DNA of 64,000 bases, taken from Costus lasius (taxonomy: Eukaryota; Streptophyta; Magnoliopsida; Zingiberales; Costaceae). Shown here piece by piece: positions 21,873-34,337 of the stretch; position 1 is the stretch's first letter, and each line of letters begins with the position of its first letter. The position numbers were made by a program, and so were the translations under genes. The stretch is taken from positions 79,825,178-79,889,177 of the forward strand of contig CM050449.1 in NCBI GenBank assembly GCA_027563935.2, written 5' to 3'. The notes under the pieces are model-generated. The model had not been told where the DNA came from. It did no database searches and saw nothing but the letters and a program-made list of their open reading frames with translations.

Positions 21873-23540
21873 TGTTGGGGTATGCCCTTAAGGCTAATGT
21901 TTGAGGCCTTGGGATTGTATAAGTATCATGTAATAAACTCTTAAGTTTATAAAAGGCATGGTTATTATTCAGGTTGTTATCTTGTCTGCTGTAATAAGTG
22001 TACTTCTGAATAATGTCTCAAAGCTGTTCAGCTAGGCTGACAGGCTCTATGTCCTTAGTCGAGATATCTTGGTGAACATGAGACAGCCTTGATATGATTG
22101 AGACTAATATGAGTGCTAATCTTATAGGATGCTTCGAGCATGGAATAAGATGTAGACTCATGAGTACATTGGATGTACTGGACAGACCCTACTCGGATAT
22201 TCCATTGCTTGTCACAATGTGAATGATCCTTGTAAGCACTAAGTGGCACATGTCCTTTGACTTGAGATCACTTATGTTTCTAAATGATGATTGTCATTGT
22301 TTTGAGGTAGTTCAATATCATTTGAAACATAATGATTATAGACTATCTTGGATGGTGAGCTTGAGTCAGGTTAGGGCACTTGTGATAGATAAAGGATTGC
22401 CGTCTCCTTGTTTAAGGAGTGTGATGTTCTAGAGGGCCCCCCTATATGAGATGATTGAGGAAGTGTATGGCCATACCCAGATGACTATGTTCATCTGATC
22501 TAATCATGCTCATCGTATTGGAGTTACAGGCTTGACATGCTTGTCCAATAAGAACATCCAGTGGCAAAGGAATCATGTATGCCAAGTGAGTTGATTCACA
22601 CTTATGCTATGGTTTGGGTGGAGTCTTGGAAGACTCTTTCCTTTATATCGGGAGACAGTGATGTGTTGCTAGATACCCCTCACTGATCGTGATAACGTAA
22701 GTTATCGTTACCGACGTTTAAAGGAAACCCTCAGGGTCACACAATTTGGTGATATGGCTTTCTTTGAGTCAGATCGTGTGGACTGAATTATTTGGGTTCA
22801 GTTTAAAGGGATATAGACTCTGATTGTAAGTGAGATCTAGCTTGATCATGTTTGATTGATTAGGGCTTGAGATCGGTAAGCTTCGATCGAGAGTATTGAT
22901 GCTAGATCGGTGAGATCAAGAGCATCATAAGATGAACGGTTGGATTGGAAACCTTAGGGTTTGGTTGATCTAGACCGATTGCTTTGGTTTGGACCAATTT
23001 GGATTGAACCGGTTTACATGGGTGAACCCATGGTTCGATCCATAAGCGTTTTGGGCGGTTTGCTTGAAGAGGAGAACGCATGGCTTAATGGAGTTTCCAA
23101 ATTTGGAAAGTCATTGAGCGCATGGCTCCTTGAAACGCCAAAACGGCTTGAGCTCATTCATCCCTTGTCTCCTTGCGTTTTGCTCTTGCTCGGCGAGACT
23201 TGAGAGAAGCTTGGAGTGGACGACAAGAGCAGAACCGGAAAAAGCATCATCTTCATCCCTACCACTCGAGAAGGACAACTTGGCATTTTGCTAGCACAAA
23301 GTTGCGCAAGTTGGAAGCCTTCATCACTTGGTGTGTGTATTCTTTGGAGGAGATCTCGCTTGCTCTCTCTCATTCCAAGCCGCCATCCAATCCATGGCAT
23401 TGGTAAGATCAAAACTTGATCTTAAGTTGAATTAAGTTAACATATAGTTCATATGCGATCTACTTGAAGCCCTCTTTCCGCTATGCATGCTAGATGCGCA
23501 TGTTTAGGGTTTCTTCCCCCTTAGATTAGGGGTTCCATCA
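21873..23540 (+). repeat. 3' LTR of A1 (1,668 bp)
   Basis: The TG...CA termini, the preceding polypurine tract and the CTGTG that follows at 23541-23545 define it. It is the probable template for the copied segment at 12188-16128. Confidence 0.95.
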
Positions 23541-26500
23541 CTGTGCAGACTCGCGTGTATGCCATCGCGGAGAGGGATGCTTCGGCTTCGAAGTCTGTGG
23601 TGGAAGGTACACTTTATGTGTTTAGTTATTTGGCACGCATTCTTTTTGATCCTGGTGCCAATTTATCCTTTGTGTCTACATGTTTTGCATCATGTCTGCC
23701 TGTGTTGCCTAGGATACTTGATTTCTGTATTTCTGTTCATACACCTATGGGTGAGGCCGTATCTACAGATATAACATACCCTGACTGTTTGATTAAGGTA
23801 GAAGGATATGATTTACCTATTGACTTGATTAGTCTTTCTATGAAAGACTATGACATCATTCTGGGCATGGATTGGCTGTCTGCCTATCATGCTACTTTAG
23901 ATTGTTTTGAAAAGCTAATTACTCTGCATCTAAGTGATGGACAGCAACTGGTTATCCAAGGCCGGATTTCAGAACAAGAGCCTTTGGTGATATCTCATCT
24001 GCAGGCCAGGAAGCTTTTAGCCCAGGGCTGCAAGGGGTATCTGGCGCATGTCAAGGTGCAGACTGAGCCTGATTTGGATCTGGCTAAAATTCCTGTGGTA
24101 AGAGAGTTTGCTGACGTCTTCTCTGATTTATCTGGGATACCACCCAGCAGAGAAGTTGAGTTTGGTATCGAGTTGTTGCCAGGCACAGCACCGATATCCA
24201 AAGCTCCTTACAGGATGGCAACTTCAGAACTGACAGAGCTGAAGAAGCAACTGGAAGAACTATTAGAGAAGGGGTATATTCGGCCCAGTGTTTCTCCATG
24301 GGGAGCACCTGTGTTATTTGTGAAGAAGAAGGATGGTACTTTGCGCATGTGCATCGATTACCGTCAACTCAACCAAGTGACTGTTAGGAATAAGTAACCA
24401 TTACCCCGTATTGATGATCTCTTTGATCAGTTGCAGGGTGCTACTGTATTCTCTAAAATTGACCTGAGGTCTGGCTATCATCAGTTGAGAGTTCAGGAGG
24501 AGGATGTACCTAAAACTGCATTCAGGACCAGGTATGGGCACTATGAGTTTCTTGTTATGCCTTTTGGACTGACAAATGCCCCTGCAGTGTTTATGGATCT
24601 GATGAACAGAGTATTTCATGAACTTCTGGACAAATGTGTGGTCGTCTTCATAGATGATATTCTGATCTACTCCAAGAATGCGCAAGATCACACTCAGGAT
24701 TTGCGCAAGGTGCTGGAGATTCTGCGGCTGAAGCAGCTGTATGCTAAGGCCAGCAAATGTGAGTTCTGGTTACATCAGATTGGCTTTCTGGGACACATTA
24801 TTTCTGACCAGGGTGTGTCTGTGGATCCAGTGAAGGTGGAGGCCATTCTTCACTGGGGAAGACCAACTACAGCGACTGAGGTCAGAAGTTTTCTGGGCTT
24901 AGCTGGATATTACCGCCGCTTTGTGGAAGGTTTTTCCAAGCTGGCAGGTCCTCTGACTAAGCTAACTAGAAAAAATTTAAAGTTTGAGTGGTCTGATGAT
25001 TGTGAGTCTAGTTTTCAGGAACTGAAAAAGAGACTGACCAGTGCTCCTATCCTCATCATTCCCTGTGATGGAGAGAAGTTCACTGTTTACACTGATGCCT
25101 CTGGTAAGGGTCTGGGTGCTATACTGATGCAGCAAGGAAAAGTAGTTGCTTATGCTTCAAGGCAACTCAAAGACTACGAGGTAAACTACCCCACTCATGA
25201 TCTGGAGTTGGCAGCTGTAGTTTTTGCCTTGAAAATCTGGAGGCACTATCTGTTTGGACAGACATTTGAATTGTTTACAGATCACCAGAGCTTGAAGTAT
25301 ATCTTCACTCAGAAAGAGCTGAATATGAGACAGAGGCGATGGCTTGAATTGATAAAGGATTATGACTTCACCATCCAGTATCAGTCTGGTAAAGCCAATG
25401 TGGTGGCTGATGCTCTTAGTCGGTATCCTGTGACTCAGATAGCTGCACTACGAGTCCAGGAGTGGCGACTATTGCAGGAGTTCAGTGGCATGCATCTGAG
25501 TGTGACTCCGGGTGAGAGAGGCGGTCTTCTGGCTTCTCTCAGGGTTCAGTCAGACTTACTGCAGAGACTGAGATCAGGGCAGCAGTCAGATCAGGATATT
25601 CTACGGTGGAAAGAGAGGTCTGAGCAAGGCTGGGATGAGAATTTCAGTATGTCGGATGATGGTCTCCTCAGATTTCGTGGTAGGGTCTGTGTCCCTGAGG
25701 ACCCTGAGTTGAGAAATGACATTCTTAAGGAAAGTCATTGCACTAAGTATACCGTTCATCCTGGTAGTACCAAGATGTATCAGGATCTGAAAAGACTTTC
25801 TGGTGGCATGGTATGAAGAAGGATGTGCATTTGTTTGTGTCCAGATGTTTGACTTGCCAAACTGTGAAGGCTGAGCATCAGAGCCCGGGCGGTTTGATGC
25901 AGTCTCTCCCTATTCCTCAGTGGAAGTGGGAGCATATCAGTATGGACTTTGTGTGTGGACTGCCCAATACCAGAAGGAATCATGATGCTGTATGGGTGAT
26001 TGTGGACAGACTCACGAAGTCAGCTCACTTCTTACCGATCAAAATGACTTACAGTTTGGATCGGTTAGCAAAACTGCACATCGATGAGATTGTCAGATTG
26101 CATGGAGTTCCCTTGGACATTGTCTCTGACCGTGATCCTCGATTTCTGTCCAGGTTTTGGAAGAAATTATAGGAAGATTTGGGAACTAATCTGAGTTTCA
26201 TCACTGCATATCATCCTCAATCTGATGGTCAGACAGAGAGAACTATTCAGATACTTGAGGATCTTCTGAGATCTTATGTGGTTGACTGGTCTGTTGAGTG
26301 GGATCTGGACTTATCACTGATAGAGTTCACCTACAACAATAGCTTTCACTCTAGCATACAGATGGCTCTGTATGAGGCCCTATATGGGAGGAAATGCAGA
26401 ACACCAATATGCTGGGAGGAAACTGGGGACAGAACAGTGCTAAGGTCTGATGCTGTTCAGGAAGCCACTCAGAAGATCAGAGAAATTCAGAGAAAAATGA

Positions 26501-27000
26501 AGATTGCTCAGGATAGACAGAAGAGTTATGCTGATGTGAGGCGGCGTCCTCTTGAGTTTTTGGTGGGAGAGCATGTTTTCCTAAAGGTCTCGCCTATGAA
26601 AGGGGTGATGAGATTTGGGAAGAGAGGAAAATTGAGTCCCAGGTACATTGGTCCCTTTGATATCATTGAGAGGGTTGGACCTGTGGCATACCGACTTGCT
26701 CTGCCCCCATCACTGGAACACCTCCATAATGTGTTCCATGTTTCTGCACTCAGAAAATATTGTTCTGATCCTTCTCATGTTCTGGAGTTGGAACCTCTCC
26801 AGCTTGAAGAGAACATGACTTTTGTGGTGAAACCTCTCAGAATTGAAGATAGAAAAGAGAAAGTGCTGAGGAATAAGGTTATTCCACTTGTGAAAGTCAT
26901 CTGGGGAAATCAGTTTGTTGAAGAAGCCTCTTGGGAGGTTGAAGCAGATTTGAGAAAGGAGCATCCTCACCTGTTCAGTGACGGGCTTGGTCAGCTTTAG
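23541..27000 (+). pseudogene. D pol: protease, RT, RNase H, integrase, chromodomain-like end
   Basis: This is the original downstream part of D gag-pol. Defects are the D-P-G protease triad (near 23648), a TAA stop at 24395-24397, a one-base deletion in a T run near 25796-25800 that shifts frame before the integrase core, and a TAG stop at 26170-26172. Protease, RT (FIDDILIYS), RNase H, the integrase HHCC region ([22 protein letters not shown]), and the catalytic segments MDFVCGLP, SDRDPRFL and HPQSDGQTER are readable. The C-terminal part ends in an EEASWEVEADLRKEHPHLF-type chromodomain-like motif. At least three defects make it dead. Confidence 0.93.
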
Positions 27001-27016
27001 GGGACTAAAGCTCTAT

Positions 27017-27029
27017 AAGGGGGGGAGGA
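27017..27029 (+). other. Polypurine tract of D
   Basis: AAGGGGGGGAGGA directly precedes the D 3' LTR. Confidence 0.9.
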
Positions 27030-30000
27030 TGTAACGCCCTTGATTTTCTGAATTATGATTTAAGGTTAGAAATTTAGTTTCTGTATTTTTATCGGTTAAA
27101 ATTTTGGGATTTTTGCCTAATTGTAGGACTTTTTCCTACAGGGCAAAAATAATTATTTTCGTTGGGGCTTCGAACCCTCAACCTTGACTATTTGCTCCTG
27201 GAATTCTTCCACCATGGTGGCGCATATTTCTGTGTTATTGGAGTAGCGCATGGTGGTTAAGCCCAGGTAAGCCCATTAAAGCCGATTTCCACTTAAGTTA
27301 ATTGGGTTATTGGATCTTGGACCCGTTTGGGGTGGAAAGAAATAAAAAAAAAGGGGAAAAATTCGTGAGAGCTCCTCTCCCTCACGATTTTTGGTTTGTT
27401 TCTTGCCCTAGCCGCTTGTGTTGTCGCCCCTCACTGTGCTTGGCGCCTCCTGCAAAATTTCTGACGCTGGTGGTGGCAGACTGGTGGTGGACGAACTTTC
27501 TGGAGACCCCTGATCCCCTGTTTTGGCGTTTTCTCTGTGGGCGATTTTCTGTGAGTAATTCGATCCTAAGGAGTCTAATCCGAATTAAAATTCGTTATTT
27601 GCCATGATTATTCGTATGGGGTTGAATTCAAATAATTATAGGGTTTTAAAATCCTGTTCTGCTGAAATCTGCATTCGTTAATCTGACCTTTGTGTACTAT
27701 AACCCCAATATCTCATGGTCTATAGATCCAAATCGCACGAAATAAATTTTGTATGAAACTAGATACATTCGGCTTTAATTTGAATCTGATATCGACCATA
27801 TCCGAGCTGTATTCGTATTTCAATCTGTATTGCAATCTAGCTGTACAAAATCAGTTTTCTGGAAATCTGGATTTCGACCTTTATGTGTTCGAACCATCAT
27901 ATCTCCCTAGGTATAGCTCGAAATCTTGTCAAATCAGTTTTATTAGACCGTAGGCTCGAAGAGCTTTATTTTGACTCCCATAACGCCTATTTTCGATTAG
28001 TTATTGGATCTGAAATAAATGTCGCAATTCTGATATATGAATCTGTTTTCTTGAAATCTGAAATTCTGACCTTCCTATGTTCGAACCCTTATATCTTCCT
28101 GCCTAAAATTCGAAATCTTGTGAAACCAGTTTTATTGGAAACTAGATTCAGAGAGTTTCATTTTGAATACAATATTGACTAGCTTTGGTTCGAAATTGGA
28201 CCAAAAATATATTTTGCAAATTGACAATATAAATCTGCTATGTTTTGGTTAAACGAATATTCCTTTGTGAGAAAAATTTACATTGTATGGTTTAACCTCT
28301 TAAATTGTGGTCTGTAGTTCTTCTAAAATTTATTTGCTTGATGAGAAATTTTAGAGAAAACAAAATTGGGGATTTAACTAAGAACTTAGGAATTTTCGAA
28401 AATATAGTTGAGCCAATTTTGGGGCTTTTGTCAATTTTCTTCACGAGTGTGTAATTAAAATTATCTGTAGTGGGGGACTGAAATTATTTACATGAAATTT
28501 GTGCGTTCTGTTAAGGTTCTGAAAGTGGCGCCCCTTACAGTAATTTTATAGCTCACGGTTTTAGAAATTTTGAGGAGATTATTTCATGAATAATTTCTGT
28601 TCTGTGTTTAAATGTTTGTTATATGAATAATTTCTGTTCTGTATTTAATTGTTTGTTATGTGGATATTTCCTGTTCTGTTTATATGTTGTGAATTTTCTG
28701 AAAACCTTGAATGTGTTAAAACATTTGTGAGAACATAGAATGGTTTGACATGAATTAAGGTTAGTTGTAAGGAATTCACTCATATAATTTCTGTTCTGTG
28801 TTTAAGGACTGGATATTGGGGTGTGTCATTTTCTGGTTTGTTAGACTTTGGGCATGATGTAAGAATTAAGTAGTGATTAGTCCTACTCCTCCGTTTCAGT
28901 ATAATCTGTTCTGTAAAATTATGCCCTAGTGTAGCATTCTTCCGTGTCCTTACCCTCCTTCTGTGGCGCTGTAATGGTGCTGATAGTCTACTACGACCCA
29001 TGAGACACTATTCTGTTCTGTTCTGGGTTTTGGAGGCTAGAGTGCCACGTCCTAACAAGACGGGGGCCACCCACTGATACCTCCTCTACCATTCAGTTCT
29101 GGGTTTTGGAGGCCAGAGTGCCACGTCCTAACAAGACGGGGGCCACCCACTGATACCTCCTCTACCATTCAGTTCTGGGTTTTGGAGGCCAGAGTGCCAC
29201 GTCCTAACAAGACGGGGGCCACCCACTGATACCTCCTCTACCATTCAGTTCTGGGTTTTGGAGGCCAGAGTGCCACGTCCTAACAAGACGGGGGCCACCC
29301 ACTGATACCTCCTCTACCATTCAGTTCTGGGTTTTGGAGGCCAGAGTGCCACGTCCTGACAAGACGGGGGCCACCCACTGATACCTCCTCTACCATTCTG
29401 TTCTGGGTATTGGAGACCAGAGTGCCACGTCCTGACAAGACGGGGGCCACCCACTGATATCTCCTCTACCATTCTGTTTCTGATATGCATGCATTGTCTC
29501 GTCCTCGGCAGAGGTGGGGTCAGACCTTCTGTGGTCACCAGGCCTTCCGTGGCCTTTCTGTTTCCGATGTAGACTATCCGTTTGGACTCTGAAAATTCTG
29601 ATTTTCTGTCTGTCAGTTCTGATTTCTGTAGTTCTGTTTCGATCTGTATTTAGATGTATTAGGCGGTGTGGTTAGTTGGTATGGGTTGGTATATTCATAT
29701 CCTACCTGTTTGATGCCTATTGTTACAAGTATCTGTATTTGATTGTGTTTGTTTCTGATATGAGCATGCATGTTAAGTTGATTTATCTTATCTGTTAAAT
29801 AAAAAGAATTTCAACTTAAGTATGATATTTTTGATGTGTACTATGGATGACTTTTAGTGTCTTTTACTCACTGAGCTTTTTAGCTCACCTCCGTTGTTTA
29901 AATGTTTTCAGGTGAGACATCAAGACAGTAATTGCTACAGCTAATATGACGCTAATGTTTGATGTCATTTCTAAGAATAGTCTTCTAAAGATTTATCAGG

Positions 30001-30491
30001 CCTGCGTGCCTAATTTATTATGACCTATATGACATGTTTTATCTCCTGAGGGCTTATGCCTGTTTTCAGGATATTATATTATAGTTGTTTCGTTTAAATT
30101 ATTGGATACAAGTCTTGGATTCTTTTATTGAATTGGTTCTTATTTTGAAATATCCGATTTGAGATGTATAACCGAATTTGTGTGGTTTTAGTATCTGAAT
30201 AATCAGTTCTGCATATTTCTGAAATTCCACATATGTGTAGTGTGGACATTTGTTGTTGTTACATGTGTGTCTGTGCAGCAGTAGTTTAGTATACTTGCTG
30301 CCGGATTTTTCTGAACTTCCGGATTTCTATTTCCTAGTAAATCGATCCTACTCAGTTCTGTGCGGTTTTCAGTTCCGTAGTAATGTCCTTCGATGCCGCT
30401 TTCTTCTTGTGTTTTAATGGAAGAGTAAAATTTTTTTTAGCCCCGTATTTTACTTGTATGCGTGTGGGGTGTGATTCTGAGGGATGTTACA
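27030..30491 (+). repeat. 3' LTR of D (3,462 bp)
   Basis: It is the same length as the 5' LTR and nearly identical to it. It is followed by the target duplication ATGTC (30492-30496). The hairpin TGAGCTTTTTAGCTCA is at 29872-29887. Confidence 0.95.
29022..29480 (+). repeat. Tandem array, 6 x 76 bp, in D 3' LTR
   Basis: It has the same six units in the same order as 9473-9931, so the array was copied through reverse transcription and has not changed unit number since insertion. Confidence 0.95.
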
Positions 30492-31216
30492 ATGTCCAGC
30501 GAGGGCTGGATACAACATGAAACCTTTACCTCTCAACGATGCCTCTAGACTTTCACCATGTGCCCAGCACATGTGAATTTCTAGTCGAGTCCATTCCTAA
30601 CCGTTATGCCCAGGGCCAACGAGTTTCCTTGCGAAGGCACGTCCAGGTTAAAACTGGACTAGGGAAACCATTGCCACCACGCACTTTCTAAAGATAAGTG
30701 GGTGTGTCCCACGAGGGTGGGAAACAATTCACAACTCCACTGATCGATAGCTTAGTGAGGGCTACGCGTTAGAAGGCTACCAGACTTGATATTTTAAATG
30801 AGGGTTTTTAAGGTCTCATCATCTTACGTTTTATCTTATGTCTAACAATACAGGCATGCAATCCTATAGTGATAACATAACGATAAAACATTACAGGCAT
30901 GCTTTTAGCAGATAGGGAAAGCAGTAAAGGATGATGTGATCAAAGCCCTTTCAAGACATTGAATCAACCCATGCCGAAGGAGATTCAACTCTTGACATAG
31001 GACTCAAGCCCCTAAAATAGACCTAGCCTAGCCGCCCTCTATCTTGGTCCTCAAGGTCGGCTCCAAGGTCCTTCCCACATGGTTTAGCTCACAAACCTTA
31101 AGGGTAGACCCCAAAGGTTCGGCCAATGCCATGGTCTTTCTTTGTGGAGGATGCGCCACCATGCAAGAAGCCAAGTTAGCTAGCACTCAAACCCAAGGGT
31201 TCGGCCATGCCCAACT
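30492..31216 (-). other. B1 leader, distal part
   Basis: It matches 49676-50401 of B2 and continues the B1 leader after D. It contains the remainder of hairpin H2 (30492 to about 30525) and hairpin H1 at 30707-30722. The open frame at 31044-31253 on the + strand recurs in B2 only because the leader itself is duplicated; I do not call it a gene. Homology in direct orientation stops at 31216. Confidence 0.82.
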
Positions 31217-33123
31217 TAAGCCACCTTTGCATGCCTGTGATGTATCCTTGTGAGGCCTGCGTGCCGCTTTTCTTTTTGCAAAGAAGAAGATTAGGGTGGC
31301 GCCATTGCTCTTGCCGCCTCTAGTCCTATTTATAAGACTCATTGTCGCCCTCTCATAAGGATGAATGCTTGGAGACGTGAGCACAAATAGAGGGGCAAGA
31401 GCAAAGCAAAGGGCGACAACATCAAAGTGGTGCAACTCTTCTTCTAGTAGCCGCAGGACTTCTCCTTATGAGAGGGCGACAATGAGTCTTATAAATAGGA
31501 CTAGAGGCGGCAAGAGCAATGGCTAGGATCATGCCAAGTGGGCGGCTAGGATAAAGAAGTCTTGAGATAAGGAAAGTCTCAAAGACTTTACCATAAATCT
31601 CATTCAACCTATCCTAATTTGCCCAATGGCCATATCAGCCCAAGGCATACCTTATAGGCACGCATTCCATCCAAGGAAGATGGGCTAAGCGCAACATCCA
31701 TGAAGAATTCGGCTAGGGTGGTTTCTTGGGAGAAATTAGGGTTTGAGGTAAGGTAAGTCTCCAAGACATTACCATATTCCTCACCCTACTATCCATATGC
31801 GCCCAAGAACTTCCCATAAAAGTTCTCAAGCCATATCAGCCCCAAGACTTGCCTTAGAGGCAAGTATTCCATCCAAGGAGCAAAGGGGGAGGCGCCTAAT
31901 GCTTCCTTATGAAGCAACATGCGCCCACTTCACCCCATTATGCCCTTGGCGCCAATGGGGTATAATTCTTCCCCATTATACCCTTATTTGCTTATACTTC
32001 TTCATGATAACTAATTATTGGGCCTCATTGGATAATGAGCTAGCCCAAACTTCATGGCATGAGTTGATTAAGCCATTGGATCCAATCCAATGCAACCCTA
32101 ATCCAAATGTGACCAATCTAGGTCAATTTCGGGTCAACCTACCAAAAATGAAGTTTGGCTCCAATAACTTTCTTCCAACTCATCAGGCCCATTGGCGCTG
32201 ATGAAATCTTCCAAATTGATCCAAGTTATCCAATAACTTGATCATAAGGCTTCTGATTAAAGCAACGTCAAGAGTCTATTGCGTGTGACCCCGTAGGATC
32301 CATATGACGATGGCAATGATGTAAACATCATAAGTAGTGAGGGGTATCTAGCAACACATCACTACTACCCATGTCATAGGACTTAAGTTATTATGGCAAC
32401 AACTCCTAACAAGCAACGAGGATTCCCATTGCATTATAGATCCCTTTGCCTAAACTGATATCCTGCCATTGGATTAGTCTCAAGTTTATTATCCAATGCA
32501 CTGGTCATGACTCAACAAGTGTGGCCACACTTTCCCGTCATGCACCAATAAGGTGGGGCGCCCCGAGGTGGATATCATGCTTCCAATATGGAAGGGGCAA
32601 ATCCTACTATTGGTCATCCATGTCTCTATATGACTTATGACATGCCCAATGACAGCCGTTTTGATCTCCCAATTACGGAGAGACGTAAGACTGTATTAAA
32701 GCATACCCATCATCAAATCTAGACATGAACACCTCAAGTCTAAGGATCAATGCAAAACCTCTTGCATGTGAGATTGACTTGTTGACTAGACAAGTCAATC
32801 CTCACGGTGGATCACTCCAGTGCATCCAATGCACCTGTATGTCTGCGTTACTGTGCCCCGCACCTAACCAGCCCATACACCAGTCTCACATGTACCAAAG
32901 CTGTCCCATATCTACTAAGGTACCTTGACTGGGGATAGCTTATGAGAATGGATCCAATCCAAACTCCTGGGACATTATATATGCAACTCAATACATCAAC
33001 GCAGGTAGAGAAGTCTGCATAATAACGACCATGCCTCTATAAAGAATAATGGTTCTATCAAAGTACTTTCAAACAATGCCTGACCATGTCCATACATTGG
33101 TCTGCAGGGCATATACACCAACA
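31217..33123. other. Rearranged fold-back block: inverted B leader and inverted C LTR
   Basis: Three pieces are joined. 31217-31301 is the reverse complement of B leader (B2 50455-50545). 31302-31466 is C LTR in + orientation, matching about 33257-33420. 31463-33123 is C LTR in - orientation, running back to the LTR terminus (GGCATATACACCAACA at its right end). The + and - pieces share CCTT at their join (31463-31466) and form an inverted repeat (about 31302-31372 with 31463-31533). At 33123/33124 the LTR terminus is joined to the interior of another C LTR copy beginning ATAAGGTATGCC. Confidence 0.8.
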
Positions 33124-33878
33124 ATAAGGTATGCCTTGGGCTGATATGGCCATTGGGAAAATTAGGATAGGTTGAATGAGATTTATGGTAAAGTCTTTGA
33201 GACTTTCCTTATCTCAAGACTTCTTTATCCTAGCCGCCCACTTGGCATGATCCTAGCCATTGCTCTTGCCGCCTCTAGTCCTATTTATAAGACTCATTGT
33301 CGCCCTCTCATAAGGATGAATGCTTGGAGACGTGAGCACAAATAGTGGGGCAAGAGCAAAGCAAAGGGCGACAACATCAAAGTGGTGCAACTCTTCTTCT
33401 AGTGGCCGCAAGTCTTCTCCTTCCTCTCCTCTTGGCGTGACTTGGAGAAGGACTTGGTGGCGTGAGCTCCACTTCATCTTCCTCAAAGCCGAAGCTCTAC
33501 TTCTTCCTCTTCACTTGGAGTAAAGAGAATAAGAAGTTGGCGGCATCTTCCTTTCCTCTTGGTGCATGAACCTTGGAGGTGGCGCAAGAAGAGTGAAGAA
33601 GAACCCTAAGGCCTGATTCTCTTCCCGAGGCTAGCACCAAGCGTGGAAGGGAGCAACGATCAAGGAGTCGACGCGTGGATACTTGTAGAGGGCGAACACG
33701 TGGGCGCCTTCAACATGGCTTCGACGAATAAACAAGCAAAAGAGGTACATCTCTAACACATCCTTGTGTTATCTCCCTCGCATGGATCCTTGGGATCGGA
33801 ATGTGTTTCGGGTGTAATGCTACTTCCGCTGCGTCCTGGGACTGCAAAATTTTAAATTACACCCGGCATTCCCTAATA
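33124..33878 (+). repeat. C2 5' LTR, 3' part in + orientation
   Basis: It matches the last part of the C1 LTR, including GGCTAGCACC and CGGGTGTAATGCT blocks. It ends CCCTAATA where C1 ends CCCCAACA, so the terminal CA has mutated to TA. A TATA box is at 33282-33291. Confidence 0.87.
33282..33291 (+). promoter_or_regulatory. Candidate C2 LTR TATA box
   Basis: TATTTATAAG lies about 590 bp before the LTR end in a GC-richer context. Because of the fold-back the same box also occurs at 31327-31336 (+) and inverted near 31489-31498 (-), so this LTR carries three copies in both directions. Confidence 0.6.
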
Positions 33879-33879
33879 G

Positions 33880-33891
33880 TGGTATCAGAGC
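33880..33891 (+). other. Primer binding site of C2
   Basis: TGGTATCAGAGC lies one base after the LTR end, the same spacing as in B2. It is complementary to plant initiator Met-tRNA. Confidence 0.9.
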
Positions 33892-34337
33892 TACTTGCGA
33901 GAAACACAAGGTGTACGTTTGCTTGTGTGAAAATTTTTTTGAAAATTTTTCTTTCTATCCCTGCGCGTTTCACTTAGAAAGCGTTTTCATCCAAATCTCT
34001 CTTCTCATCTTTGTGGCCGAAACTTAGATTTTGTTTATGATTGATTTAAGACCAAAGGCGCACGTAGGTTTTGTCAAGTAGGACGGGCATTGTGTCTTCG
34101 GACTGGCCGGGTCTCTTGATCTGACAAAACTGCCAGCCGAAAGGGTCTATGAAATCATCATGGAACTTGATCTGAATTTTGGCATGAAATTGGTTAAGAG
34201 AGTGCTTTGGATGATGTTGGCGCATAAGGTGCTAAAATTTGACTTTTCCGGATTTTCAAATTTTACATGCGCCACTTGATTGGGTTGATATGGTCATAGC
34301 GAGTGCCCTCCTGTGTTGTGATGTGGAAGCATGTTTC
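33892..34337 (+). other. C2 leader, first piece
   Basis: It is homologous to the B leader after its primer binding site (shared AGGACGGGCATTGTGTCT and GCCAGCCGAAAGG blocks). No coding signal is seen. It ends with GTTTC, the target duplication of B2. Confidence 0.8.

Larger units (their letters stand above)
12188..23540 (+). mobile_element. Element A1, copia retrotransposon inside D, with a D pol segment inserted
   Basis: A1 has LTRs at 12188-13855 and 21873-23540. The target duplication CTGTG occurs three times: 12183-12187, 13856-13860 and 23541-23545. Between the 5' LTR and the A1 leader lies a copy of D pol (13856-16128) that replaces about 46 bp of A1, including the primer binding site. 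So 12188-16128 and 21873-25813 form a 3,941 bp direct repeat. The polyprotein is open, but without a primer binding site this copy cannot start reverse transcription of its own RNA. Confidence 0.92.
7481..30491 (+). mobile_element. Element D, Ty3/gypsy chromovirus (Tekay/Del-like), interrupted by A1
   Basis: The boundaries are exact: LTRs of 3,462 bp at 7481-10942 and 27030-30491, TGTAACGCCC...GGGATGTTACA termini, and the target duplication ATGTC at 7476-7480 and 30492-30496. A primer binding site and polypurine tract are present. The order gag, protease, reverse transcriptase, RNase H, integrase and C-terminal chromodomain-like region identifies a Ty3/gypsy chromovirus. The very long LTRs and C-terminal motif (IPLVKVIWGN) suggest the Tekay/Del lineage; that assignment is from memory. 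The two LTRs differ at few sites (seen at 7988/27537 and 8979/28528), so insertion is fairly recent. Gag-pol was a single frame before A1 inserted at the gag-protease boundary. Confidence 0.93.
4411..31217 (-). mobile_element. Element B1, partial copia retrotransposon and probable host of the whole window
   Basis: B1 is a - strand Ty1/copia element closely similar to B2. Visible parts are pol and gag (4411-7190), the gag-proximal leader (7191-7480) and, after the inserted D element, the distal leader (30492-31216). The pol is cut at 4411 by C1 inside reverse transcriptase, so RNase H and the 3' LTR should lie left of the window. The leader stops at 31216 in a rearranged C2 LTR. The B1 5' LTR is not seen; if C2 inserted into the B1 leader it should lie right of the window. 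This last step is inference. Confidence 0.8.
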
